A stretch of DNA of 10,469 nt from Sandaracinaceae bacterium. Its GTDB lineage: Bacteria > Myxococcota_A > Polyangia > Polyangiales > Houyiibacteriaceae. The translations under genes were made by a program, and so were the position numbers. Numbering within the stretch: position 1 is the first letter of the stretch; each line of letters starts with the position of its first letter. Shown piece by piece: positions 1 through 6,750 of the stretch. The notes beneath the pieces are model-generated. The model saw only the letters and a program-made list of their open reading frames with translations. It was not told where the DNA came from and did no database searches. The DNA is taken from positions 1 through 10,469 of the forward strand of contig JAAZAH010000378.1 of NCBI GenBank assembly GCA_012514415.1, given 5' to 3'.

Positions 1-68
1 GCGCTTTCGCGATCGAGCCGCCTTCGCTCGCCCTCGGCGGGGATCTCCGAGATGGGAAGGCGCCTCAT
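1..68 (-). CDS. rsmE: Probable 16S rRNA (uracil-1498-N3)-methyltransferase, N-terminus only (cut by window edge)
   Basis: Only the first 22 codons are present; the gene continues beyond the left edge. The ATG at 68-66 follows a good ribosome site (GGAGG, 5 nt spacing). The visible peptide starts MRRLPISEIPAEGE and ends with RRLDRES, which resembles the short beta-strand start of RsmE-family proteins just before their conserved HH..RVLR segment; that segment would lie outside the window. RsmE methylates U1498 of 16S rRNA, and its gene is often found directly after prmA, as here. Third codon positions are mostly G/C, as in the neighbouring genes. The call rests on the start signal, codon use and gene order rather than on a diagnostic motif. 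A competing frame (GTG start near position 101, also open to the edge) has poorer codon use. Confidence 0.5.
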   Translation of the reverse strand, partial: MRRLPISEIPAEGERRRLDRES

Positions 69-197
69 TGTCGCCTCCAAACCGTCCGCGCTCGATCGTC
101 CCGCGTGGCAAGCTCTTTGGTCTTCTCACTCACCTTCCTCCCAGCCTCATCGTTTCTTAGCTGTGCGTTCGGTCGAAGCGCGACGCGTTTTCACATT

Positions 198-1061
198 CTA
201 CGATGCCGACGCCCTTCGTTTGAAGACGAGCGCGATCCAATCTTTTTCTTGCTCGATGGCGACGCGTTCAAAATCCGGATATGCAGCTTCGATCTTCTCG
301 GCCTCATCCCGAAGCAGCCCGCTTAGAATCAACGTTCCGCCCTCAGCGACGGTCGATGCGATCTCTTGTGCGAGGGGGATGAGCACGCGCGATTCGATAT
401 TCGCGAGGACGAGGGGAAAGCGCTCTTTAAATTCGGGCTTTTCCTGGACGTACCCTTCGAAACGATCGGCCACGCCATTGGACGCGGCGTTTTCGAGTGC
501 CACCTCGATCGCATCCGGATCGATGTCATTTGCTACGGCACATCGCGCGCCGAGGAGGAGCGCGGCGATCGAGAGCACGCCGCTCCCCGTTCCAAGATCG
601 AGCAATTTGATGCCGTCGAGGTCGAGTTTTTCGAGGCAGCGAATTACAAGGCGCGTCGATTCGTGAAGACCCGTCCCAAACGCTCGGCCCGGATCGATCA
701 CAAGGACGAGATCGCTTGGCTCGGGATCGAAGCATTCCCAGGAGGGGCGGATCACGATGCGCTCACCGATCCGCGTGGGTTTAAAGAAGCGCTTCCATTC
801 ATCGAGGAAATCGTCGCCGATCACGAAGCTGAGGTGGGCGCGATCGGATCCCAGCGCATCCACCGCAGCCTCTGCGCTCTCGACGTCGGCGAAGCTTGCA
901 ATCAGGGTGAGCTCGCCGAGCTCGGTCTTGAGGAGCGTGGTCTGATCGCGGATCTCGACGCCAAGCGCGCCAAGCTCGAAGAGTTCATACGAAAGAAGCT
1001 CTTCTTCCTCGCGATTCGCGCGCACATGGACGAAGGGATAGCGGGGCTCTTCGGTGCTCAT
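198..1061 (-). CDS. prmA: Ribosomal protein L11 methyltransferase PrmA
   Basis: This 287-residue protein trimethylates ribosomal protein L11 using S-adenosylmethionine in the cytoplasm. The N-terminal substrate-binding domain (about 1-75) leads into the linker motif DEWKRFFKPTRIGERIVIRP (87-106). The family hallmark DPGRAFGTGLHESTRL lies at 123-138, the SAM-binding loop LDLGTGSGVLSIAA at 154-167, the acidic residue pair that binds the SAM ribose in ANDIDPDA at 177-184, and the post-motif ANIESRVLIPL at 220-230, near the position of the catalytic-loop Asn. The length is normal for the family (about 290). The ATG overlaps the stop of hom in an ATGA arrangement and has a GAGG site 8 nt upstream, so it is translationally coupled to hom. 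Nothing looks broken. The pairing with a following rsmE fits a ribosome-modification tail of this operon. Confidence 0.96.
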   Translation of the reverse strand: MSTEEPRYPFVHVRANREEEELLSYELFELGALGVEIRDQTTLLKTELGELTLIASFADVESAEAAVDALGSDRAHLSFVIGDDFLDEWKRFFKPTRIGERIVIRPSWECFDPEPSDLVLVIDPGRAFGTGLHESTRLVIRCLEKLDLDGIKLLDLGTGSGVLSIAALLLGARCAVANDIDPDAIEVALENAASNGVADRFEGYVQEKPEFKERFPLVLANIESRVLIPLAQEIASTVAEGGTLILSGLLRDEAEKIEAAYPDFERVAIEQEKDWIALVFKRRASAS

Positions 1062-2365
1062 CGCACGATCCTCAAAAGTACAGGCTGCTCACGGAGCGCG
1101 CTGTGCCGGGAGAGCTCACTGACGGCAGCGCCAACGGCGTGCTCGAACGCTTCGTGCGTAAGGAGGACGATCGTCGCAATTCCTTCCTCATCGTCGACTG
1201 TCTGAAGGATGGTTTCGATCGAGACGCGATGGCGGGCGAGGGCCGAGGCCACATCCGCGAGGACGCCGGCATCATCTTCGACAGTAAGCCGGAGATAAAA
1301 GGGCGTCTTCAGCTCTTCGGCCGGGAGTTGAGGAAGCTTTTTCAGGGCGCGGAGCGGGACGCCATAGGGCGGGGTGGCACGGTCGTCGCTGCCGCTCAAG
1401 ATGGCGCGCGCAACCTCGAAGAGATCGCCGGCGACGCTGACCGCTGTGGGGTAGGCTCCTGCACCTTCGCCGCTGAACATCACGGGGCCCAGGTGCTCCC
1501 CTTCCAAGTAGATCGCATTCGTTGCGCCGTGGATATGCGCGAGGTGAGAATCGACGGGAACGAGCGCGGGGTGAACGCGGAGGTCGAGCGCTCCGTTGAG
1601 CCGCGCCCCAATCGCGAGGGGTTTGATCACATAGCCAAAGTCGAGCGCGAACTCCATATCGCGCGCGCTCACGATATCGATGCCTTGTGTGGGGATGGCG
1701 CTCGGCTCGATATCGGCGAGGAAGGCAAGGCGCGCGAGAATGGCGAGTTTATGGCATGCGTCTCCGCCATTGATATCAAGCGAGGGATCGGCCTCGGCAA
1801 AGCCCTTAAGTTGAGCTTCGCGAAGCGCCGGCTCAAACGCGAGGTTCGCGCTCGCCATGCGCGAGAGGATGTAGTTGCTCGTGCCGTTCACGATGCCGTG
1901 GAGCCGGACGATGCGATCCCCGGTGAGGGCCTCTCGAAGGACACGAAGGATGGGAATGCCGCCCGCGACGGCCGCTTCGAAAAGGAGGAAGCGATGCTTC
2001 TCTTCTGCGAGCGCGATAAGCTCCTCACCCTTTTCGGCGATCACGGCTTTATTCGCCGTGACGATATGCTTTCCGCTCTCGAGCGCTCGCCGCATCCACG
2101 CCGCCGGTTCGTCGACGCCGCCCGCGAGCTCGACGACGATCTGAATGCTGGGATCGTCGAGGATTTCATCGATCGAATCCGTGAGGATTCCTGGGTCGAC
2201 GCTCGCTTCGCGCTTTCGGCTCGTGTCGCGGACGGCGATCTTCACAATCTCCAGCTTCCCACCGAGGCGCGCCTCCATCTCTTCGCCGCGCTCGCTGAGC
2301 AGTCGCATGAGCCCTTGGCCGACGACTCCAAAGCCGATCATGCCGATCCGAATCGATCTACTCAC
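1058..2365 (-). CDS. hom: Homoserine dehydrogenase with C-terminal ACT domain
   Basis: It reduces aspartate semialdehyde to homoserine with NAD(P)H, the branch step towards threonine and methionine. Numbering from the GTG at 2365 gives 435 residues, the usual length of the monofunctional, ACT-containing form. The Rossmann motif GFGVVGQG is at 11-18, VELAGG at 79-83, the catalytic-lysine motif ANKA at 104-107 (Lys105 is the conserved Lys), EAAVAGGIPI at 130-139 and GIVNGTSNYIL at 157-167. The substrate/catalytic block AEADPSLDINGGDACHKLA runs 190-208; Glu191, Asp202 and Lys206 keep the 11- and 15-residue spacing of yeast Glu208, Asp219 and Lys223. An ACT domain (about 355-435) suggests feedback control by threonine. 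An in-frame ATG at 2392 and TTG at 2398 also exist, but they overlap the upstream gene and lack a good ribosome site, whereas the GTG has GAGGAAG overlapping the upstream stop. No lysC, asd or thrB lies alongside. Confidence 0.95.
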   Translation of the reverse strand: MSRSIRIGMIGFGVVGQGLMRLLSERGEEMEARLGGKLEIVKIAVRDTSRKREASVDPGILTDSIDEILDDPSIQIVVELAGGVDEPAAWMRRALESGKHIVTANKAVIAEKGEELIALAEEKHRFLLFEAAVAGGIPILRVLREALTGDRIVRLHGIVNGTSNYILSRMASANLAFEPALREAQLKGFAEADPSLDINGGDACHKLAILARLAFLADIEPSAIPTQGIDIVSARDMEFALDFGYVIKPLAIGARLNGALDLRVHPALVPVDSHLAHIHGATNAIYLEGEHLGPVMFSGEGAGAYPTAVSVAGDLFEVARAILSGSDDRATPPYGVPLRALKKLPQLPAEELKTPFYLRLTVEDDAGVLADVASALARHRVSIETILQTVDDEEGIATIVLLTHEAFEHAVGAAVSELSRHSALREQPVLLRIVR

Positions 2366-2374
2366 ATCTTCCTC
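2366..2374 (-). promoter_or_regulatory. Ribosome-binding site that decides the hom start
   Basis: On the minus strand the TGA stop of the sucrase/ferredoxin-like gene (2375-2373) runs directly into GAGGAAG, followed by AT and then GTG at 2365. The purine-rich site shares its first bases with the stop codon, so a ribosome finishing the upstream gene is placed to restart at GTG. The ATG at 2392 and TTG at 2398 have no comparable site. Confidence 0.6.
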
Positions 2375-3230
2375 ATTCGTGCTGGAGCTCATCGACAATG
2401 AAACGCGTGATGCGTGAGGGGGCCGCGCCGCAGCTCACCATGCGAAGCTCGCCCGGCTGGCGCCGGATGCGATAGCGTCGGGTGATGCCGGAGCTTTGGA
2501 CGGTGATGAGCTCGTCTTCTTGGACAACCGAAAAATCTTTAAAATCCGCGCCCGAGAGGAGCGCGCGGCGTAGCGCGATCTGCTCTTCGGCCGTGTAAGG
2601 ATGGATTCCGCGGAGCTTCTCGACGCTATAGAGTTCGCCTCGTCTGGCGGCCTCGTCGAGTGCAGCGGCTTCTGCTGCGGTGACACGCCCAAAAGAGGCG
2701 CCAAGCGGAAGCGTGAGGATAAGCGGGGCGAACCGATGGCCTCCGAGATGGCTCGTCTGGAAGACACGCTCGCCGGCGACCTCTCGAAGTGCTTGAAAAA
2801 CAGGCATACCGAGGCGGCTACAGCAGACGTCGCGCCTTCCATGCGTGCAGACAAAATGGAGCGGCTCCTCGACGCGCTTGCCGCGCTCTGGCGCTTTGAG
2901 GAGGGCTTCGAGCGCCGAAAGATCGTTGAGCGGGGGCGCCGGAAAGGCGTGGACGTCGTAAAGATCGCGCCGCGTGCGGGCGATGAAGAGAAGGGAGACT
3001 TCTGCGGCCGGGCGGCGGATCAGCTGGAGGCGCGCACCAAAACGCTTGAGAAGCGTATCCAGGGGGCCGCCGCTTCCTCCGAGCCCCTCGGCGTCAATCG
3101 GATCGTGAGGCCAAGGGCCGGGGTGCGGGAGAAAGACGGTGAGCTCGAGCTTTTCGGGCGCCGTCCCTTCCATCGGCTCATCGTGAAAAGAGCTGAGATC
3201 GGAGCATGTCGATCCGGGGGCTTCCGCCAT
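2373..3230 (-). CDS. Sucrase/ferredoxin-like (Apd1/Aim32-type) thioredoxin-fold iron-sulfur protein
   Basis: This 285-residue protein matches the sucrase/ferredoxin-like family (Pfam Suc_Fer-like). Family signs run along its length: CSDLSSFHDEPMEGTA (9-24), LPHPGPWPHDP (34-44), the LIRRPA strand (70-75), FVCTHGRRDVCCSRLGMPV (126-144) and TSHLGGHRFAPLILTLPLG (159-177). Cys128-x8-Cys137 plus His161-x3-His165 are the spacings known from yeast Apd1 and Aim32, which hold a [2Fe-2S] cluster through two Cys and two His. Cys136 is an extra neighbour. By analogy it is a cytoplasmic redox protein; the substrate or partner of bacterial members is not established. No signal peptide is visible. The ATG lies 2 nt after the stop of the small upstream gene and is preceded by GGAGAG. 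The old name 'sucrase' is misleading: no sugar-hydrolase motif is seen. The family call is firm, the function open. Confidence 0.85.
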   Translation of the reverse strand: MAEAPGSTCSDLSSFHDEPMEGTAPEKLELTVFLPHPGPWPHDPIDAEGLGGSGGPLDTLLKRFGARLQLIRRPAAEVSLLFIARTRRDLYDVHAFPAPPLNDLSALEALLKAPERGKRVEEPLHFVCTHGRRDVCCSRLGMPVFQALREVAGERVFQTSHLGGHRFAPLILTLPLGASFGRVTAAEAAALDEAARRGELYSVEKLRGIHPYTAEEQIALRRALLSGADFKDFSVVQEDELITVQSSGITRRYRIRRQPGELRMVSCGAAPSRITRFIVDELQHE

Positions 3231-3232
3231 CC

Positions 3233-3511
3233 TCAGCTCTCCACGTTTTCCCGAAGCCCGCTGAGCCTTCTTTCCCTGATCGCGCGATTCCTCTCCAAGA
3301 ATTCGGCCTCGAGCTGCTCGAGGCGAGCCGACGCCGTGGCGAGAAGGCCCGCCACGCGAGGATCGTCCGGCGCCTTCTCAGCGGCTTGACGGCAGAGGCC
3401 GACGAGGATCCGCGCGCGCGCCACGGCGTCGATGTAGTTTTCACGCGCGGCGAAACGCTCGACTTGAGCGAGCATGATGCGCCATCGAGAGAGCTCGTCT
3501 TCGCTTAGCAT
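3233..3511 (-). CDS. Hypothetical 92-residue helical protein
   Basis: I do not recognise this family. The protein is short, charged (rich in Glu, Arg and Ala) and looks almost entirely alpha-helical. Residues 4-45 could form two packed helices resembling a single TPR-like hairpin, and residues 52-84 form a probable coiled coil ending in a basic ERNRAIRERR stretch (73-82). There is one cysteine (Cys40), no signal peptide and no membrane segment. The ATG at 3511 has a TGAGG site about 9 nt upstream. Its stop is 2 nt before the sucrase/ferredoxin-like ATG, so the two are very probably co-translated and it may be a partner or accessory of that protein (inference). It begins only 16 nt past the U-tract of the atpG terminator. 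Codon use resembles the neighbours, which supports a real gene. Confidence 0.7.
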   Translation of the reverse strand: MLSEDELSRWRIMLAQVERFAARENYIDAVARARILVGLCRQAAEKAPDDPRVAGLLATASARLEQLEAEFLERNRAIRERRLSGLRENVES

Positions 3512-3526
3512 TGGGTGAACCTCATT

Positions 3527-3561
3527 AAAAAAAGCCGCGCCTCTTAACTCTAAGCGCGGCT
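3527..3561 (-). terminator. Intrinsic terminator of the ATP synthase operon
   Basis: Reading the minus strand, an 8-bp perfect stem AGCCGCGC / GCGCGGCT (3561-3554 with 3540-3533) encloses a 13-nt loop and is followed at once by a run of seven T (3533-3527; the first also serves as the last stem base). It lies about 20 nt after the atpG stop. GC-rich stem plus T-run on the minus strand only makes it a textbook one-way rho-independent terminator. Confidence 0.9.
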
Positions 3562-3575
3562 CCGTTTTCCTGCAA
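3547..3575 (-). promoter_or_regulatory. Candidate promoter overlapping the atpG terminator
   Basis: On the minus strand TTGCAG (3575-3570) and TAGAGT (3552-3547) are separated by exactly 17 nt. The match is 3/6 for the -35 and 4/6 for the -10, so it is weak by sequence alone. Its position is what makes it notable: the -10 lies in the loop of the terminator hairpin, and start of transcription about 7 nt later would skip the left arm of that hairpin, giving a short leader of about 30 nt in front of the 92-residue gene. Confidence 0.3.
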
Positions 3576-3582
3576 GCAGAGG

Positions 3583-4467
3583 TCAGCCGTGCAGGGCCTC
3601 AGCGCCGCTGATGATCTCAGTGAGCTCGGTTGTGATCGCCGCCTGGCGCGCGCGGTTGTACGCGAGTGTGAGCTTCTCGATCATCTCCGAAGCGTTATTG
3701 GTCGCAGCGTCCATCGCCGTCATCCGTGCGCCATGCTCCGAGGCGACAGATTCAAGGACAGCGCGGTAAATCTCGACCTCGAGATAGAGCGGAAGGAGGG
3801 TGTTGAGAAGCTCGACTTCGCCGGGCTCGTAGAGGAACTCGGCGACATCGCCCTCGTCGAGCTCCTTCGGCACGATCGGGAGGAGGGGCTCGACGACGAC
3901 CTGCTGAGAGATCGCGCTCTTGAACTCATTGTAGATGAGATAGCAAGCGTCGAGCTTTTCGCCGGTCTCGGGCGAGACATAGGCATCGGCGATGCTCCGT
4001 GCGATCTCTCCCGCCTTCTCGAGCGTCGGATTCTCGAAGACACCGGTGATGTCTCGCGCGATCTTCGCGCCGCGGCGCTCGAGGAATTCCTTCCCCTTGC
4101 GGCCGATGACGGCGAATTCAACCCGCTTCCCCTCGGCCTCGAGCTCCTTCCAGCGCTTATACGCCGCCTTTTCGATGTTGGCGTTGAAGGCGCCTGCAAG
4201 ACCGCGGTCCGAGGTGAGCACAACGAGGAGGACCGACTCGATTTCATCCTTCTTCGCGAGAAGGGGATGCGGCGCTTCGCCCTCGGGGATCCTCGCCGCG
4301 ACGCTGCTGATCACGTCCATCGTCTTGATGGCATAGGGACGCAGCTTCGTAATGTTTTCTTGCGCCCGTCGGAGCCGCGCGGCGGCGACGAGCTTCATCG
4401 CACGCGTGATCTTTTGCGTGCTCTTCACGCTACCGATACGCGTGCGGATTTGCTTGAGGTTCGCCAT
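3583..4467 (-). CDS. atpG: F-type ATP synthase subunit gamma
   Basis: Gamma is the central rotor shaft of F1, linking proton flow through the c-ring to conformational change in the alpha3beta3 head. The 294-residue length is normal. The N-terminal coiled-coil helix MANLKQIRTRIGSVKSTQKITRAMKLVAA is nearly canonical (residues 1-29; rich in the conserved IR.RI.SV..T.KIT.AM..VA pattern). The Rossmann-like middle carries LTSDRGLAGAFN (84-95), and the C-terminal helix carries SEHGARMTAMDAATNNA and ends with AITTELTEIISGAEAL, both family signatures. The ATG has AGGAG 6 nt upstream and lies 21 nt after atpA. It is the last gene of this ATP synthase block: atpD and atpC, which usually follow, are absent and a terminator comes next. 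Confidence 0.98.
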   Translation of the reverse strand: MANLKQIRTRIGSVKSTQKITRAMKLVAAARLRRAQENITKLRPYAIKTMDVISSVAARIPEGEAPHPLLAKKDEIESVLLVVLTSDRGLAGAFNANIEKAAYKRWKELEAEGKRVEFAVIGRKGKEFLERRGAKIARDITGVFENPTLEKAGEIARSIADAYVSPETGEKLDACYLIYNEFKSAISQQVVVEPLLPIVPKELDEGDVAEFLYEPGEVELLNTLLPLYLEVEIYRAVLESVASEHGARMTAMDAATNNASEMIEKLTLAYNRARQAAITTELTEIISGAEALHG

Positions 4468-4488
4468 CGTGGACTCCTAACCTCCCGA

Positions 4489-6144
4489 TCAGCTCGCGGC
4501 TTTCGCGTCGAACGAAGCGCTGAAGCTCTTGAGGACGGACTCGAGGGCGCTCTCGATCTCACCGTCGATCTGCTTTTTCTCGACGATGCCGCTCAGAATC
4601 TCGGGCTTGTTGGAGCGGATGTAGGCGAGGAGCTCGGCCGAGAAACGCGTCACGGCGTCGGCGGGGATTGCGTCGAGGTAGCCATGAGTGCCGGCGTAGA
4701 TCTGCACGATCTGCTCTTCGACCTTGAGCGGGGCGTATTGACCCTGCTTGAGCACCTCGACGAGGCGCTGACCGCGCGAGAGCTGCTGCTGCGTCGCCGC
4801 GTCGAGATCGGAGGCGAACTGCGCGAAGGCCTCCATGGCGCGGAACTGGGCGAGCTCGAGGCGGAGCGTACCCGCAACCTGCTTCATGCCCTTGATCTGC
4901 GCGTTACCACCGACACGAGAGACCGAGATGCCCACGTTAATCGCGGGGCGAACACCCGAGTGGAAGAGGTCCGACTCGAGGAAGATCTGGCCGTCCGTAA
5001 TCGAGATGACGTTCGTCGGAATGTAGGCCGAGACGTCACCGGCCTGCGTCTCAATGATCGGCAGGGCCGTGAGCGAGCCGCCCGAGTCGGGAAGCTGCTT
5101 GGCGACAAAGCCCGCGCCCTTTTCCTTGGCCGCGGCCTCGGCCTCTTTACGCGCATCCTCTCCGAGGTAGATCTTGACGCCAGCGCCGCGCTTCGGCTCC
5201 TCGCCCTCCTTCACGACGACCCACTCTTCGGCCATCTTGGCAGCGCGCTCAAGGAGACGGCTGTGGAGGTAGAAGACATCACCCGGATATGCCTCACGGC
5301 CCGGCGGGCGACGAAGAAGGAGCGAGAGCTGACGATAGGCGACGGCCTGCTTCGAGAGGTCGTCGTAGACGACAAGAGCGTGGCCGCCGTTATCGCGGAA
5401 GTACTCGCCCATCGTGCAGCCGGTGTAGGGCGCGATGAACTGGAGGGGAGCGGGCTCCGAGGCGGAGGCGACGACGATCGTCGTGTACTCGAGCGCGCCA
5501 TATTCGCGGAGCTTCTCGACGACCTGGGCGACGGTGGACTGCTTCTGGCCGATGGCGACGTAGAAGCAATGAACGTTCTGACCCTTCTGGTTGATGATCG
5601 TATCGATGGCGACGGCGGTCTTACCCGTCTGACGGTCGCCGATGATGAGCTCCCGCTGACCGCGGCCGATCGGAATCATCGAGTCGATGGCCTTGATCCC
5701 CGTCTGGAGCGGCTCCTTGACTGGCTGACGCGCCATGATGCCGGGCGCTTTGAGCTCGACGCGGCGGCTAAACTTCGTCTCGATCGGACCCTTGCCGTCG
5801 ATGGGCTGGCCGAGCGCGTTCACGACGCGGCCGAGAAACGCGGGGCCGACGGGGACCTCGACGATGCGGCCCGTCCGCTTGACCGTATCGCCTTCTTTGA
5901 TGCCGCGATCGGAGCCGAAGAGCGCGCAGCCGACATTGTCCTCCTCGAGGTTGAGGACCATGCCCACGACGCCGCCGGGGAACTCGACGAGCTCGCCCGC
6001 CATGGCGTTGCTGAGCCCATGGACGCGCGCAATACCGTCACCGACCGTGAGGACGGTCCCGGTTTCCATGACGTCGACCGTCTTCTCGTAGTTCTCGATC
6101 TGCTGCTTGATGATGTTGGAGATCTCTTCGGCGCGAAGCTGCAT
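4489..6144 (-). CDS. atpA: F-type ATP synthase subunit alpha (with internal insertion)
   Basis: Alpha forms the non-catalytic nucleotide-binding positions of the F1 head. Walker A GDRQTGKT is at 169-176, the Walker B region HALVVYDDL at 255-263, the family signature FYLHSRLLERAAKM at 291-304, GGSLTALPIIETQAGDVSAYIP at 355-376 and the arginine-finger segment NVGISVSRVGG at 403-413 with Arg410. The C-terminal helical domain ends with the usual GTHGYLD and AYI motifs. At 551 residues it is about 40-50 longer than typical alpha subunits (about 502-513). The excess sits between the HSRLLERAAKM helix and the GGSLTALP segment (about 305-353), a short loop in Bacillus and slightly longer in E. coli. 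The ATG has AAGG 8 nt upstream. It lies 63 nt downstream of atpH, the widest gap in the operon. Confidence 0.98.
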   Translation of the reverse strand: MQLRAEEISNIIKQQIENYEKTVDVMETGTVLTVGDGIARVHGLSNAMAGELVEFPGGVVGMVLNLEEDNVGCALFGSDRGIKEGDTVKRTGRIVEVPVGPAFLGRVVNALGQPIDGKGPIETKFSRRVELKAPGIMARQPVKEPLQTGIKAIDSMIPIGRGQRELIIGDRQTGKTAVAIDTIINQKGQNVHCFYVAIGQKQSTVAQVVEKLREYGALEYTTIVVASASEPAPLQFIAPYTGCTMGEYFRDNGGHALVVYDDLSKQAVAYRQLSLLLRRPPGREAYPGDVFYLHSRLLERAAKMAEEWVVVKEGEEPKRGAGVKIYLGEDARKEAEAAAKEKGAGFVAKQLPDSGGSLTALPIIETQAGDVSAYIPTNVISITDGQIFLESDLFHSGVRPAINVGISVSRVGGNAQIKGMKQVAGTLRLELAQFRAMEAFAQFASDLDAATQQQLSRGQRLVEVLKQGQYAPLKVEEQIVQIYAGTHGYLDAIPADAVTRFSAELLAYIRSNKPEILSGIVEKKQIDGEIESALESVLKSFSASFDAKAAS

Positions 6145-6158
6145 GATGGCTACCTTGA

Positions 6159-6204
6159 TGAATCCGTTTATGGCTGCGGATTCAGCCGGATTGGGGTCGG
6201 CTGA
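6159..6204 (-). repeat. Two overlapping inverted repeats between atpH and atpA
   Basis: The gap holds two perfect inverted repeats. One is TGAATCCG (6159-6166) with CGGATTCA (6177-6184), loop 10 nt. The other is TCAGCCG (6182-6188) with CGGCTGA (6198-6204), loop 9 nt. They share 6182-6184, so both cannot form fully at once. Neither is followed by a T-run, so they are not typical terminators. They may act on mRNA stability or translation between atpH and atpA. Confidence 0.6.
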
Positions 6205-6207
6205 GGG

Positions 6208-6750
6208 TTAGTTGGAGAGGAGCCCCTCGCGGAGCTCGTTGAGTCGGGTGCGGACGCTGCCGTCGATCACCTGATCGCCGACGCGGGTGACGATCCCCGC
6301 GATGAGCGAGGGATCCTGCTTTTTGACGAGGATGACCTTTTTGCCGGTCGATGCCTCGAGCGCGGCCTTGAGCTGCGCATAATAGGGCTCGGGGAGCGCG
6401 GTCGCGGAGGTGACCTCAGCGGTGACGGTTCCAGCCTCAAGGCTCGCGAGCTCATCGAAGGAGGCCGCGATCGCGACGATCTCAGCGAGGCGTCCGCGAT
6501 CGACGAGGAGCTTCAACGTATTTTTCGTGAGCGGCGAGGCGGCGAGGCGATCGAGGACGGCCGTGAGGACCTTCTTTTGCGCCTCGAGGCTGATCTTCGG
6601 GTTTTCGAAGACCGCGCGGAGCTCGGCGTTCGCCTTCCAGGTCTCGGCGAAGGAGTTCAGATCCTTCTGGACGCGCGGCGTGAGCTTCTTCTCGTTTGCG
6701 AGCTCAAGGAGGGCGTTGGCGTAGCGGCGCCCGATGGCGGAGGTGCTCAT
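6208..6750 (-). CDS. atpH: F-type ATP synthase subunit delta
   Basis: Delta caps the F1 head and ties it to the b/b' peripheral stalk. The 180-residue length is normal. The N-terminal helical bundle starts with the family pattern IGRRYANALLELANE (6-20); residues near 80-100 carry TLKLLVDRGRLAEI; the C-terminal domain carries DPSLIAGIVTRVGDQVIDGSVRTRL (about 146-170), a strong signature of the OSCP/delta family. The ATG has GAGG 7 nt upstream and overlaps the atpF stop in an ATGA arrangement. The stop is followed at once by the inverted repeats of the atpH-atpA gap. Confidence 0.97.
   Translation of the reverse strand: MSTSAIGRRYANALLELANEKKLTPRVQKDLNSFAETWKANAELRAVFENPKISLEAQKKVLTAVLDRLAASPLTKNTLKLLVDRGRLAEIVAIAASFDELASLEAGTVTAEVTSATALPEPYYAQLKAALEASTGKKVILVKKQDPSLIAGIVTRVGDQVIDGSVRTRLNELREGLLSN

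Noticed and set aside
1103..2401. Plus-strand 432-codon open frame opposite hom
   Set aside because: It mirrors the hom reading frame; no ribosome site, no recognisable motif.
3589..6204. Plus-strand 871-codon open frame as a gene
   Set aside because: It lies wholly opposite the well-supported atpG and atpA, its translation is low-complexity Leu/Arg/Asp/Glu-rich sequence without motifs, and it is explained by high GC at third positions.
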